In this document: positions 25,860 to 34,501 of the stretch, piece after piece | How positions within the stretch are numbered: the first letter of the stretch is position 1 | Layout of the letters: every line of letters starts with the position of its first letter | From: an uncultured Collinsella sp. | GTDB taxonomy: Bacteria > Actinomycetota > Coriobacteriia > Coriobacteriales > Coriobacteriaceae | Length of the DNA stretch: 64,000 nucleotides | NCBI GenBank assembly: GCA_900541145.1 | Contig: UQIH01000010.1 | Coordinates: forward strand, 17,505 to 81,504 | Direction of reading: 5' to 3' | Translations under genes and position numbers: made by a program | Notes under the pieces: model-generated | What the model was told of the DNA's origin: nothing | Database searches by the model: none | The model's input: only the letters and a program-made list of their open reading frames with translations

Positions 25860-27647
25860 ATGACTGGACGTATCCCTTGGACTCGATATTCAGGTGAGGA
25901 TGTCGAGTCTGTTCTTGCGACGTTTATTTCTCTTGAAGAGCGTAACGCCATTAAAATTCGACCTTCTAGGGGCGATGGAGGAATTGACCTTATCGTTTAC
26001 CTTGATGCTGAAACGGTCGATATATATCAAATTAAAAAATTTGCTGAAAACCTAAAAAACAGTCAGAAGGCTCAGATTGAGAATTCATGGCAGGAATTAT
26101 CGGCAACTACAGCCGATTTGCATGTAAAAATAAATAGCTGGCATCTTGTGATGCCATTAGATCCCACAAATGAGAATCTAAGATGGGCTAAGGAACTGGT
26201 TGAACCTTCTGGTACAAAATTCATCTGGGATGGCGTTTCAAGAGTTGATGGCTGGGCGTCCAAACACCCAGAAGTAATTGATTATTACTTTTCAAATGGA
26301 AAAGAAGAGGTCTCTGAGTATGCTGCGAAACTGCTCTCCTTGGCCAATCTTCCAGACTGCAGCGATCCAGCCATTCTCGAGAGTCGGCTGCGCGATCTTT
26401 GTTCCAATCTAGATAAACTGGATCCATACTATGCATATTCAGTTCACGTGCTCTCAGAATACGACAAACGCGATGATCTTTGCCCACGTGTCCCCGGTGT
26501 TGTTATGTCCCAAATTCTAATAACCCCCGGAGCGGGCAGAATCATCGTCGACGTAATTGAAAAGACGCCAATTGCATCAATGCTGCACCCTTTAACATTT
26601 TCAGTAAAAATCATTGCAGGGACCGACGATGAAAAAGAGCAAGCCCAGAATTTTATCGAATATGGCATGCCCTTCGCTTCGTTGCCGGCGGAAGTAATTG
26701 ATCAATCATACCAATTGCCTGTAGGGCTTTCCTGCGATGGATTTCGAAGGGGAATCATTAAGAGCCTTGACCTGAAAATATCAAATTGCATAAGGTCGGC
26801 ATCGTTATTCTGGGAGGGATGCGGTGAGCTACAGTTAATAGTTGATAGAGCCACCCATGGAACTAAAGGGGTATTCTTTTCTGCCCACGATGCGACGGAA
26901 ACTTTCAGATTGAACTTTAAATGGAATGCAAGCCAGCCCGGCGGCACCATTAACTACGACTTTTCATTTAACAATTTAGCCGATAAGCGTTCTCGAGACG
27001 TTGCGAGATCTTATCGATTCTTGAGCGAAGCCATTGATAAAAAAGTTGATCTCCGAATCAATGGCACGAGCGCTCTCTATTTTTATCTCGGCATCAGGGA
27101 TGATCTGATTGATTTAGTTAATAAAATATACAGTCTTACTGTTGCATTAGAAACTGTTAACAGGGCTGCGGACTATGAAATGCCATTTCCTGACATTTAT
27201 AAAACTACTAAAGGAGAAATTGCATATATTAGAGATGTGGCGAGATTACTCAATGGCGAATCGGTTGTATATGGCTGGGAATCGCATTGGTTTAATCTGA
27301 ATGGGAACGAAGTCCCAAACCTTGAATGCCCCTCTTTGGCCCTCTGGATTAAGCCTTTAACTGTTAGGCTTGGAGATAAAGAAGCGTTCTGTGGTTTTGC
27401 AAAGACTACTCTAGTAGTTGGTTCTTTCAAATGCTCAACAGACCAAATGAATGATCCTGAGCGGAAGCTAGTCTTAAGTCCAGATGATCAATACGGGAAT
27501 AAAGCCATACGAGAATTGGTTCCACCAATTGAAGAGGTGCTGAAGGGCCGAGATGCCTTATGGACCATTTGTCCTCCAAAAGTAGAAGATTGGCTAACAA
27601 TAGTTGAAGCTGCTGAATCGTCAAATCAAATGCGGCTACCAGAGTAA
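25860..27647 (+). CDS. Unassigned large protein with N-terminal restriction-endonuclease-like domain
   Basis: A 595-residue protein, not assigned to a named system. Residues ~5-95 look like a PD-(D/E)xK fold of the Mrr/restriction type: WTRYSGEDVESVLATF with a possible first acidic residue, SRGDGGIDLIVYL with the catalytic Asp, and IYQIKKFAENL with the Q-x-K motif. The remaining ~500 residues have no recognised motif and look mixed alpha/beta, possibly sensor or binding domains. ATG 25860 follows GAGGTG at suitable spacing. It stands 200 nt after gajB, at low GC, inside the defence island. A stand-alone defence nuclease is the best inference. Confidence 0.6.
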   Translation: MTGRIPWTRYSGEDVESVLATFISLEERNAIKIRPSRGDGGIDLIVYLDAETVDIYQIKKFAENLKNSQKAQIENSWQELSATTADLHVKINSWHLVMPLDPTNENLRWAKELVEPSGTKFIWDGVSRVDGWASKHPEVIDYYFSNGKEEVSEYAAKLLSLANLPDCSDPAILESRLRDLCSNLDKLDPYYAYSVHVLSEYDKRDDLCPRVPGVVMSQILITPGAGRIIVDVIEKTPIASMLHPLTFSVKIIAGTDDEKEQAQNFIEYGMPFASLPAEVIDQSYQLPVGLSCDGFRRGIIKSLDLKISNCIRSASLFWEGCGELQLIVDRATHGTKGVFFSAHDATETFRLNFKWNASQPGGTINYDFSFNNLADKRSRDVARSYRFLSEAIDKKVDLRINGTSALYFYLGIRDDLIDLVNKIYSLTVALETVNRAADYEMPFPDIYKTTKGEIAYIRDVARLLNGESVVYGWESHWFNLNGNEVPNLECPSLALWIKPLTVRLGDKEAFCGFAKTTLVVGSFKCSTDQMNDPERKLVLSPDDQYGNKAIRELVPPIEEVLKGRDALWTICPPKVEDWLTIVEAAESSNQMRLPE

Positions 27648-27884
27648 AATCGCGTACTGTCAAAATCGGCAACGCCTTGAATACCAAATTTTGATCTTAA
27701 GGACCCCATTCGATATCATCCGACCTCCCATTCACCGACTGGCAAAACGATTTACACCTAATTTCTGGTGCTGCTCACGGGCATTACTTTTGTCTGTGCC
27801 TTGATCTCGCTAAACTAATAACTGCTGCTACCAGGGCATTTTCTGGTGCACATTCTATTGGCTCCTGCGAAGATCGGAGCGGGT

Positions 27885-28979
27885 ATGTTTGCTGCCGAGT
27901 CCTACACCAGCCGTCATTACATTGCGATTATTACCATGGCCTGCCTATGCGTTTTGCTGGGCGGGCCTTCTTATGCCGCGGGCGCGGAGAGTCTCATCAT
28001 CGCGGGCGCGACGTACTACGAGCCAGGCGTGTCGGGCCCCGGCTGGGCCTGGACCGATGCCGACCATCTGGAGCTTAACGGCTACGTGGGAGAGGCCATC
28101 GGCGCCGAGGGCGACCTAGTGCTGACGCTTACCGGGCAAAACTCCGTGACGGAGTCGCATGCGCCCGATGCGGACATCACGCTGTGCGGTATGGAGGTGT
28201 GGGGCAACCTGACGCTTCGCGGCACCGGGACCCTGGCGGCGACGGGCTCACAGTGCGGGATCCACGTCTCGCAGGCGCTTGTGGTGGACGGATGCACCGT
28301 CGATGCCCGGGCGGACGGGGCCGATATTTCTGACGAGGCGGTCGCCGGCGTGATCGCTGGCGACATGGCCGTGCGCGGCGGCGGACGCGTCGTTGCCGAG
28401 GGCACAGGGTCCGGGACGGGCGTGCGCGCTTACGGTATGTATCTGCAGGATGCGGGCCTTGGCGATGGCGCGGCCAGCTGTCGGCTTTCCGTCGACGCCT
28501 CGTGGCTCGATGCGGCCGGTGCAGATGGCGGGGTTGCTTGCCTGGGTGGGTCGCTTGTGTCCGCGCGGTTTGTGACGCCTGCCGGAGGGGCCTTTGGTGC
28601 TAGCGGCGTGTTGGATGCCGCAGGGGTCGTGGCACCGCATGTGGTGGTTGAGCCCGAGGGCGCTACGCCTCCGGCGGGGGAGACCGACAGGAACGAGGTA
28701 CCGAGCGATAGCGCGGACAAGTCTCCCGCCGATGCTAACCCCGCTGCCGGAGAGCCCACCACAGGACCCACGGCAAATCCGGCGCTGAAACCCGCGGCCA
28801 CAACAACCAAGACAACAACGACAGTAACCAAGACCTCGGGAGCCAAAGTCCCCAAACCCAAGGTTGCCACCGCGACCACTGCGGTACTCCCCAAAACTGC
28901 CGACAACAACTGGATCGCCGCTTCCTTAACGCTTTTCATTCTGGGAACAGCGCTCTTGGCTGCCGCATATCGCTGCTAA
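27885..28979 (+). CDS. Cell-wall-anchored surface protein with LPKTA sorting signal
   Basis: A 364-residue secreted protein. An N-terminal signal sequence (IAIITMACLCVLLGGPSYAA) precedes a Gly/Ala-rich, beta-repeat-like region suggestive of a beta-helix (carbohydrate-binding or adhesin type). It ends with a Pro/Thr/Lys-rich wall-spanning stretch, LPKTA, a hydrophobic segment and a very short tail ending YRC. LPKTA rather than LPxTG is the sorting motif. ATG 27885 has GGAG six bases upstream; the longer start at 27846 has none. Its GC content is much higher than the flanking defence genes, so it appears to be of separate origin or a relic of the ancestral locus. Confidence 0.72.
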   Translation: MFAAESYTSRHYIAIITMACLCVLLGGPSYAAGAESLIIAGATYYEPGVSGPGWAWTDADHLELNGYVGEAIGAEGDLVLTLTGQNSVTESHAPDADITLCGMEVWGNLTLRGTGTLAATGSQCGIHVSQALVVDGCTVDARADGADISDEAVAGVIAGDMAVRGGGRVVAEGTGSGTGVRAYGMYLQDAGLGDGAASCRLSVDASWLDAAGADGGVACLGGSLVSARFVTPAGGAFGASGVLDAAGVVAPHVVVEPEGATPPAGETDRNEVPSDSADKSPADANPAAGEPTTGPTANPALKPAATTTKTTTTVTKTSGAKVPKPKVATATTAVLPKTADNNWIAASLTLFILGTALLAAAYRC

Positions 28980-29232
28980 GGCCTCGTTTAAGTGAGACCA
29001 GGGGAGAAATAAATGCAGCCATTGCAGAAGTCTTTAGCCTTCTACTAAATCAATTTATTAGAGATTGGTGCCGTATCAGCTATCGCTGCGACGGCACTAT
29101 TTTGTTCAGCTCGACCGCCTCTCGATCTATTACCGATGTTGAGCCTTACACCCCATCCGCCAGAGCGATAAGATAATTGCAATCCAAATGCTGCCGTTTA
29201 TAAAGCTTCTTGTTCCACTAAAGGATTGATAT

Positions 29233-30162
29233 ATGTCTAGTGAAGCCAAAGTTGAGGTTGAAGATGTAGCCTCGTATATCAAATACATCAACGGACTTTC
29301 ACCAACAATAAATGGTGAAGCCAAGACATATGAATCTACATTTGTTTTCCGAGGACAAGGATCGACTAAGTTTGATCTTGTTCCGTCAATCGGAAGAGAC
29401 AGCTATTGGCGTAAACCGGGATCGAACACCATTTCCCCTATCACAGGCAGCCTTACGCACGAGGCGGATATTATTGAAACTGCCTGCCGCATATTGCCAA
29501 ATGTCTTCAAGCGAGATTTGCTTCCGATTGATCTTTTAGCCTGCCTCCAGCACTACGGAGTCCCTACCAGGCTATTAGATGTAACTTCAAACGCACTTGC
29601 CGCCCTCTATTTCGCCTGCGGCAATCCTGATGACGTGGGCGAAGTATTTATCTTTAGGCGACCGGGAGGGGATAAGCGGGAATATCCCATCTGCCAGGCA
29701 ATTGCGGACTCTTGGCATCTATTTATGAACTCAAAGCTTCTGTCTCGTTTTGCCTCACTTGCAATATCAAGACCATACTTTGACTATCAACGTGATCTAG
29801 TGCTTTCAATTTACCCTGAGCCAACTGATCAGGCAAAATGGTTTAAGAAGTGCTGCGGAGATACATTATTTGTCTACGGAACTAGATATCTTGATAGACA
29901 AGCCGCTCAGTCCGGCCAATATATTCTTTTCCCAAATGACATTCGTGGTAAGGATTCTTCTTTGTCGTTTGATGACTTAATAAGTCCACTGCCCAAAGAC
30001 AGTCCCGTGATAGCCGGTCGTTGCATAGTGCCATCTGATAGAAAAGCATCAATACTGAACGAGTTGAGTAAACTTGGCATTACCGAAGCTTCGCTCTTTC
30101 CCGACAGCATTGAGAAGAGATGCGCCGGCATAGTGAGTGAGATTAAGAGACACCGTCACTGA
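29233..30162 (+). CDS. FRG-domain protein
   Basis: A 309-residue protein built around an FRG domain (PF08867): FVFRGQGSTKFDLVPSIGR gives the F-R-G core, followed by LLPIDLLACLQHYGVPTRLL and DVTSNALAALYFACGNPD. The biochemical activity of FRG domains is not settled as far as I know. They recur next to ATPases and nucleases in defence islands. Here the gene is followed by a 19-bp perfect hairpin and then a RloA/RloB-like pair. AT-rich composition fits the island. Start ATG 29233 with GGATTG upstream. Confidence 0.78.
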   Translation: MSSEAKVEVEDVASYIKYINGLSPTINGEAKTYESTFVFRGQGSTKFDLVPSIGRDSYWRKPGSNTISPITGSLTHEADIIETACRILPNVFKRDLLPIDLLACLQHYGVPTRLLDVTSNALAALYFACGNPDDVGEVFIFRRPGGDKREYPICQAIADSWHLFMNSKLLSRFASLAISRPYFDYQRDLVLSIYPEPTDQAKWFKKCCGDTLFVYGTRYLDRQAAQSGQYILFPNDIRGKDSSLSFDDLISPLPKDSPVIAGRCIVPSDRKASILNELSKLGITEASLFPDSIEKRCAGIVSEIKRHRH

Positions 30163-30247
30163 AGATTGCTCTTAATATCAGCGTAGAGAATTATGCTTCA
30201 GGCATTATGTCATACGTACTTATAAGGTTCATTGCCTAAAATCTCAA

Positions 30248-30292
30248 TTTAAAACCGATATTTGTTCAAAGCTAACAAATATCGGTTTTAAA
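30248..30292. terminator. 19-bp perfect stem-loop between FRG and ATPase genes
   Basis: Left arm 30248-30266 and right arm 30274-30292 are perfect inverted copies (core AAAACCGATATTTGTT) around the 7-nt loop CAAAGCT. The arms end in A/T runs, so it could terminate transcription from either side, most simply the FRG gene. Its length and perfection also leave open a small structured RNA or a recombination site. Confidence 0.6.
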
Positions 30293-30361
30293 ACTATATA
30301 ATTGTTCTTGTTATTTAAGGATGTCTGTGAATAATCGATATATTTGAGAAGGATTCTAAAG

Positions 30362-31657
30362 ATGATCCTCAATTTTTCATTTAAGAACTTTCAGAGCTTT
30401 CGAGATACTCAGCAGTTCTCGTTTGAACCGATTTCGAGCAAAAAGGAACTTGGGCCCGTGCGAGTGGCTGCGGTTTACGGTGCAAACGCGTCAGGCAAAT
30501 CAAATTTCTTAGACGCCCTAGACTTTGTCTCGTATTTTATTCGAAACGGTTATGCAACGGGTGATTCGAAATCTCATATACCTGTCATTCCTTTTTTACT
30601 TGACTCAGAGTCTCGATCAAGTGATACCGAGTTCTCGATTGAATTTACCGCCAGCAATTTGAAGTATGAGTTTTCATTTGGTGTAAACAAAAATGAGGTT
30701 ACTTATGAGAACCTCACCGTATACCGATCGAAACAGCCGTCCCTCCTCTATGACCGCACTTCGGTAAACGGGAAACAGTCGATTAAATTTGGCAGCTCCT
30801 TTACGGGCGCTAAAAAACAGCTTTGGGATATCACGCGTAAAAACTCTTTGTTCTTATCTGTTGTTGCGGCGGCAGGCAATAATGTGGTTCAGCCGGCATT
30901 CGCTGCTCTCGCCAACGATGTCTATCTCTACGATGCAACGCATTATCTAGCAGAACTTGCAACCATTAAAAAACTGTTTATCAACGATGACCCTCGAGCC
31001 CAAATGTTATCTCAGCTCATTAAATATGCTGACATCGGAATTGACGGCATGGACGTTCGTCAAGCTGAAGGCATCCCTGGTTTAAAAGATTCACTCATCC
31101 GACTCGATGATATTCCAAATGAGGCGCACAATAAAAAAGCAGATAGCTTTAAATGGTCGTTCGCTTATGACCTGTTCTTCCACCACAAAGGCTCGAGAGA
31201 TGGCTTTTGGCTGGACTCCGCCCATGAATCGGAGGGCACAAAAGCTGCGCTAGCGTTTTTCTCGGTAGCCTTACGTTCTTTAAGCAGTGGGGCCACAACG
31301 GTAATTGACGAGCTTGATTCGAGCCTTCATCCCACGCTGTTGCGCGACTTTGTCTCACTGTTTGCCGATCACAGCACTAATCCAAGGGGTGCGCAGCTGA
31401 TCTTCTCAACTCATGATGTCACCTTGATGACGCGCACGAGTCCCATGGAAGAGGTGCTCGAACGTGACCAGGTCTGGTTTGTGGAAAAGGACTCTGAAGG
31501 TGCTTCGCAATTAATTGCTGCGATGGAGTATTCGCCTCGTGCAAATGAGAATCTGGGGCGCAATTACTTAAACGGTGTCTATGTGCCGCTGCCCAACCCA
31601 AGTTTTCATCAACTTGTGGCCCAACTCATGAAGGAAGGCGCTGACATAGATGGCTAA
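30362..31657 (+). CDS. AAA ATPase of the RloA/AbiLi type
   Basis: A 431-residue SMC/ABC-like ATPase. The start MILNFSFKNFQSFRD is the family's opening strand. Walker A is VYGANASGKSNFLDALDF, Walker B is TTVIDELDSSLHPTLLRDF and the switch histidine is in LIFSTHDVTLM. The length matches RloA/AbiLi-type ATPases (~430). GAGAAGG lies nine bases before ATG 30362. The next gene, overlapping by 8 nt, is a RloB-family protein, giving the two-gene ATPase-TOPRIM layout of AbiL-like phage defence. Function as an abortive infection sensor is by analogy. Confidence 0.82.
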   Translation: MILNFSFKNFQSFRDTQQFSFEPISSKKELGPVRVAAVYGANASGKSNFLDALDFVSYFIRNGYATGDSKSHIPVIPFLLDSESRSSDTEFSIEFTASNLKYEFSFGVNKNEVTYENLTVYRSKQPSLLYDRTSVNGKQSIKFGSSFTGAKKQLWDITRKNSLFLSVVAAAGNNVVQPAFAALANDVYLYDATHYLAELATIKKLFINDDPRAQMLSQLIKYADIGIDGMDVRQAEGIPGLKDSLIRLDDIPNEAHNKKADSFKWSFAYDLFFHHKGSRDGFWLDSAHESEGTKAALAFFSVALRSLSSGATTVIDELDSSLHPTLLRDFVSLFADHSTNPRGAQLIFSTHDVTLMTRTSPMEEVLERDQVWFVEKDSEGASQLIAAMEYSPRANENLGRNYLNGVYVPLPNPSFHQLVAQLMKEGADIDG

Positions 31658-32327
31658 AACAGAAAGGAGGGGACTTGCTCGCGGCCGCAAAAAGCAGACA
31701 AGAGCCAAGCGAAAGCGCCACCTAATTGTGTCCAATGGAAAGGTGACCGAAACCGAATACTTTAACTTCCTTATTACTGAAATGGACGTTCGCGGAAGCG
31801 TGCAGTATCGGCATATTGACGGAGACCCTTTGAAGGTGGCCAAGCAGCTTTCGCGAGAGCTCGAATCAGATAAAAAGGCCGTTAAAGCGGGCGAAATCGA
31901 AGCATTGAGTTCCGCATGGATCGTAGTCGATTCAGATGAGTTCAGAAACCTAGCCGCAGCAGAACGAGAAGCAAAGACAAAAGGGGTTAGGCTCGCGATC
32001 TCCAATCCATGCTTTGAAGTACGGCTTATCGATCATGTCTCACCATGCCCGGAAACTTTTGCATCGACGCCACAATGTGAGAAAAGAGCGCGCGACCTTG
32101 GCGTTCTAAAATCTACTGACCCCAACAGGTCCTCCGCGTCAAAGTTCAAGTCGGTAAATCTCAAAATGATTGACGGCAACAAGGGCCAGGCTTTGACCAA
32201 TGCCGCAAAGCACAATACGGATGATAAACGTCGTGCAAGAGAAATGAATCCGGACAACGTTGTCGCCTATCAAGTATGGACTGACTTGCCTGATCTTGTA
32301 GATGACGTATTTGGGTCGGGTAACTAG
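31650..32327 (+). CDS. RloB/AbiLii-family protein
   Basis: A 225-residue RloB-like protein (PF13707), a degenerate TOPRIM-type domain. The basic N-terminus RGRKKQTRAKRKR precedes LIVSNGKVTETEYFNFLI with the conserved Glu, then SAWIVVDSDEF with the DxD pair, and AISNPCFEVRLIDHVSP, the family's S-N-P-x-F-E motif. It overlaps the upstream ATPase gene by 8 nt. It probably provides the nuclease or effector activity of the pair. Nothing is missing relative to the family's usual length. Confidence 0.82.
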   Translation: MAKTERRGLARGRKKQTRAKRKRHLIVSNGKVTETEYFNFLITEMDVRGSVQYRHIDGDPLKVAKQLSRELESDKKAVKAGEIEALSSAWIVVDSDEFRNLAAAEREAKTKGVRLAISNPCFEVRLIDHVSPCPETFASTPQCEKRARDLGVLKSTDPNRSSASKFKSVNLKMIDGNKGQALTNAAKHNTDDKRRAREMNPDNVVAYQVWTDLPDLVDDVFGSGN

Positions 32328-32387
32328 TGCGATTCATCCCGCATTAGGGGCAGGCTATTAACTCAATAAGTTGTATACGAGGTAGCA

Positions 32388-32573
32388 ATGCTTTGGAGCT
32401 ATGTTCAGCTAGATGACGGCGCTGGTCGAGCTGCACAAGAAAATCATTCAATAGCGGACGAGAAGAATTCAACATTACCGATTTCGCTCGACGACTCTAC
32501 GTCGATCGACCATGCAGTTGAGTTAACCATTACGGGCATGCCCAACGCGCTCAGGCTCTTGGAGAACTCATGA
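32388..32573 (+). CDS. Small protein paired with Fic/Doc protein, possible antitoxin
   Basis: A 61-residue acidic protein with no recognised motif, translated from ATG 32388 (AGG upstream) and overlapping the Fic/Doc start by ATGA. Position and coupling suggest the antitoxin of a toxin-antitoxin pair. It resembles neither Phd (no YefM-like region) nor the Fic-inhibitory SxxxE(G/N) helix. It could also be a truncated leftover of a longer antitoxin. Confidence 0.45.
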   Translation: MLWSYVQLDDGAGRAAQENHSIADEKNSTLPISLDDSTSIDHAVELTITGMPNALRLLENS

Positions 32574-33085
32574 TGGCGGCTACGCGGCAGAGTGCTCGTC
32601 CGTTCCCGCCGCTAGTGCTCGATGACGCTGGGTCGCTCGAGGCCATGGCCGGCGCCGTCATGCGCCTTCACAATACGCTGCTAACAATCGGACGCTGCTA
32701 TACGACCGATGCCGCGGGCGACAGGGCTATGCTCGAGCTCGGACGCATCGAGTCCGTGCTTGCGGGCGCGTTCTGCACGATATTCGGCCAATCGCCAGCC
32801 GATCGTTTCACGGACATCTTTGACCAGGTCGCCTACGTCGCCGAGCACATGGTCAAGGACCACATCTTCGAGGACGGCAACAAGCGAACCAGCCTTGTCT
32901 TTGCGTTGTCCGTCCTAAGGTTCGCCGGCACTCCGGTCGTGCTGTCCGACAGCCCCGAACCCAAAGACAACCAGTACTACGCCTGGATCCAGGACCTCGT
33001 TGCTAGACGCCGCACGCTCGACGATCTAGCCAACGAGCTTAGGTGCCATTGCATCGTGATCTCCGACGACGCTTCGCACGTATAG
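32570..33085 (+). CDS. Fic/Doc-family protein
   Basis: A 171-residue Fic-fold protein. The active-site loop HIFEDGNKRTSLVFALSVLR near residue 100 matches the HxFx(D/A)(G/A)NKRT motif of Doc/Fic toxins, with catalytic His and the anion-binding Asn-Lys-Arg. Doc-type enzymes phosphorylate EF-Tu, while Fic enzymes AMPylate; the DGNKR form does not decide between them. GC content is higher than the upstream RloA/RloB genes. The start overlaps the 61-residue gene by 4 nt, so the two are translationally coupled. Confidence 0.75.
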   Translation: MMAATRQSARPFPPLVLDDAGSLEAMAGAVMRLHNTLLTIGRCYTTDAAGDRAMLELGRIESVLAGAFCTIFGQSPADRFTDIFDQVAYVAEHMVKDHIFEDGNKRTSLVFALSVLRFAGTPVVLSDSPEPKDNQYYAWIQDLVARRRTLDDLANELRCHCIVISDDASHV

Positions 33086-33130
33086 AATCAAATCATCCGC
33101 ACGCCAGCTATGAGATGGATTGGACGTCAC

Positions 33131-33919
33131 ATGGAGATCCCCAACACCCTGTGCAGCAATGTATACGACTTTGCGTTTTGCCCCGAGCCCTGTTACGAGC
33201 GCTTGGCCGACCTCGCCGACCCCGAGGACTGGGGTCCCGGCAACCGCATCCTCAAAAACTACCTGTCGTTTTCGTTTAGCCGCGCGGTGTTCTTGACCGA
33301 GCGTGACGTGGACCAGACCGCCCCGTCCAACTTACCGCTGGTGTTCGACGACGACCGTTGCCTATTCAACACCGGCCTGTACACGCGCCGCTACGAGACC
33401 ATCTACGGCCTGTTTGAGCCCAACACCAAGCCCGACGCGCGCCAGCGCTGGTTTTTGAAGGGCTTCTTTAAGGAGAGCGACCCCATGCTGGTCTCATTTG
33501 AGTACCTGCCGTGCCGCGTGCGCTTTGCCGAGGACCCCTCCGAGCTGGTCTTTGACTACCGCTTGCCGATCCGCTCCAACATCGACCACATCCTGGGCGA
33601 CGAGGAAAACCTGACGCGTATTCCCGCCGGCCTGATGGGGGAGGACAACTCGCTGCTGCTGCGCCGCGCTTTTGAGGGCGCCGTCGTCGAAGCCGCCCGC
33701 CGCGCCGCCGCCAACTACACGCTCGCCGTGCCGCAGTTCTACGGCGGCCGGATTCAGCTGCTGCTGCCGCTGTGCCTGACCGGCGACAAGCCCGAACTGT
33801 CGCTGACCATCCAGCGCGAAGACGGCTTCTACGCCGCGCGCACCTGCCTCACGCTCGACATGGCCTACAACAACGCGCGACTCATCTGCCGCCCTGAGAC
33901 CTCGTGGATCAAGCGGTAA
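33131..33919 (+). CDS. DUF3825 protein
   Basis: A protein of ~262 residues resembling the DUF3825 domain, which is of unknown function. Recognisable features are NRILKNYLSFSFSRAVF, CLFNTGLYTRRYETIYGLFE then PN, and RWFLKGFF near residue 115. No membrane segment or signal peptide. ATG 33131 follows GGA; ATG 33110 in the same frame lacks a ribosome site. GC is high, as in the core genome, so the defence island probably ends before or at this gene. It precedes tRNA-Val by 138 nt. Confidence 0.7.
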   Translation: MEIPNTLCSNVYDFAFCPEPCYERLADLADPEDWGPGNRILKNYLSFSFSRAVFLTERDVDQTAPSNLPLVFDDDRCLFNTGLYTRRYETIYGLFEPNTKPDARQRWFLKGFFKESDPMLVSFEYLPCRVRFAEDPSELVFDYRLPIRSNIDHILGDEENLTRIPAGLMGEDNSLLLRRAFEGAVVEAARRAAANYTLAVPQFYGGRIQLLLPLCLTGDKPELSLTIQREDGFYAARTCLTLDMAYNNARLICRPETSWIKR

Positions 33920-34007
33920 AGGGTGGTTGAGCTGCGGGTTTGCTGGTTACGGCGCTTGCCATGGTGCGGCCGACGCCCAGGAATTTACAATCGAGGGCAA
34001 AAAGTTC

Positions 34008-34037
34008 TTGGTAAACCGCGCACGGCTATGTTAGTAT
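34008..34037 (+). promoter_or_regulatory. Promoter of tRNA-Val
   Basis: TTGGTA at 34008-34013, a 17-18-nt spacer, then TTAGTAT (34031-34037), ending 20 bases before the mature tRNA. Confidence 0.65.
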
Positions 34038-34057
34038 CTCTTTTGCCGAAAGGCGAC

Positions 34058-34132
34058 GGGCGATTGGCTCAGGGGTAGAGCATATCCTTCACACGGATGG
34101 GGTCACAAGTTCGAATCTTGTATCGCCCACCA
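34058..34132 (+). tRNA. tRNA-Val(CAC)
   Basis: A 75-nt cloverleaf. The acceptor GGGCGAT pairs with ATCGCCC, and the anticodon stem TATCC/GGATG encloses TTCACAC with anticodon CAC reading GUG. The T-loop is GTTCGAATC and CCA is encoded. Confidence 0.95.
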
Positions 34133-34142
34133 TCTAAAGCAC

Positions 34143-34179
34143 AGGTCAGAGGTGTTAAGCCTCTGACCTTTTTCTTTTT
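34143..34179 (+). terminator. Intrinsic terminator after tRNA-Val
   Basis: AGGTCAGAGG (34143-34152) pairs perfectly with CCTCTGACCT (34160-34169) across a 7-nt loop, followed by a T-rich run to 34179. Confidence 0.92.
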
Positions 34180-34501
34180 GACACCAAAATCGAAGCGAAG
34201 TTACCTAAGGCGTTATATGTTACGCAGTTCACCTTAGGTGTCGTCATTGCGCGTTTTGCAAAATGCGTCTGCGTTCATTCTTTGAATTCCGTGCGTTATC
34301 TATGTGCAATTGTGGAGACAGAGACCACTGGCGCACAGCTTGTACCAGCACATTCATGGCTCGATCAACCTTTCAACACATCCCATCCAATATTTGGTCA
34401 GCATTTGGTCAGCTTCCAGTACTTACCCGCATGATGCCCCGGTAGATAATCGGCCATGCCCGCAATCCGCACGGTCTACGGTCGAAACTAGGGGAGACCA
34501 C
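34180..34501. other. Gene-free stretch with an inverted repeat
   Basis: No gene with a ribosome site. ACCTAAGG (34203-34210) and CCTTAGGT (34232-34239) form an 8-bp perfect inverted repeat with GCGT/ACGC nested inside. This could be an operator or hairpin upstream of the next gene. Confidence 0.45.

Noticed and set aside
30163..30361. Retron (msr-msd RNA) before the RloA-like ATPase
   Set aside because: No reverse transcriptase gene adjacent; the structure is a single simple hairpin.
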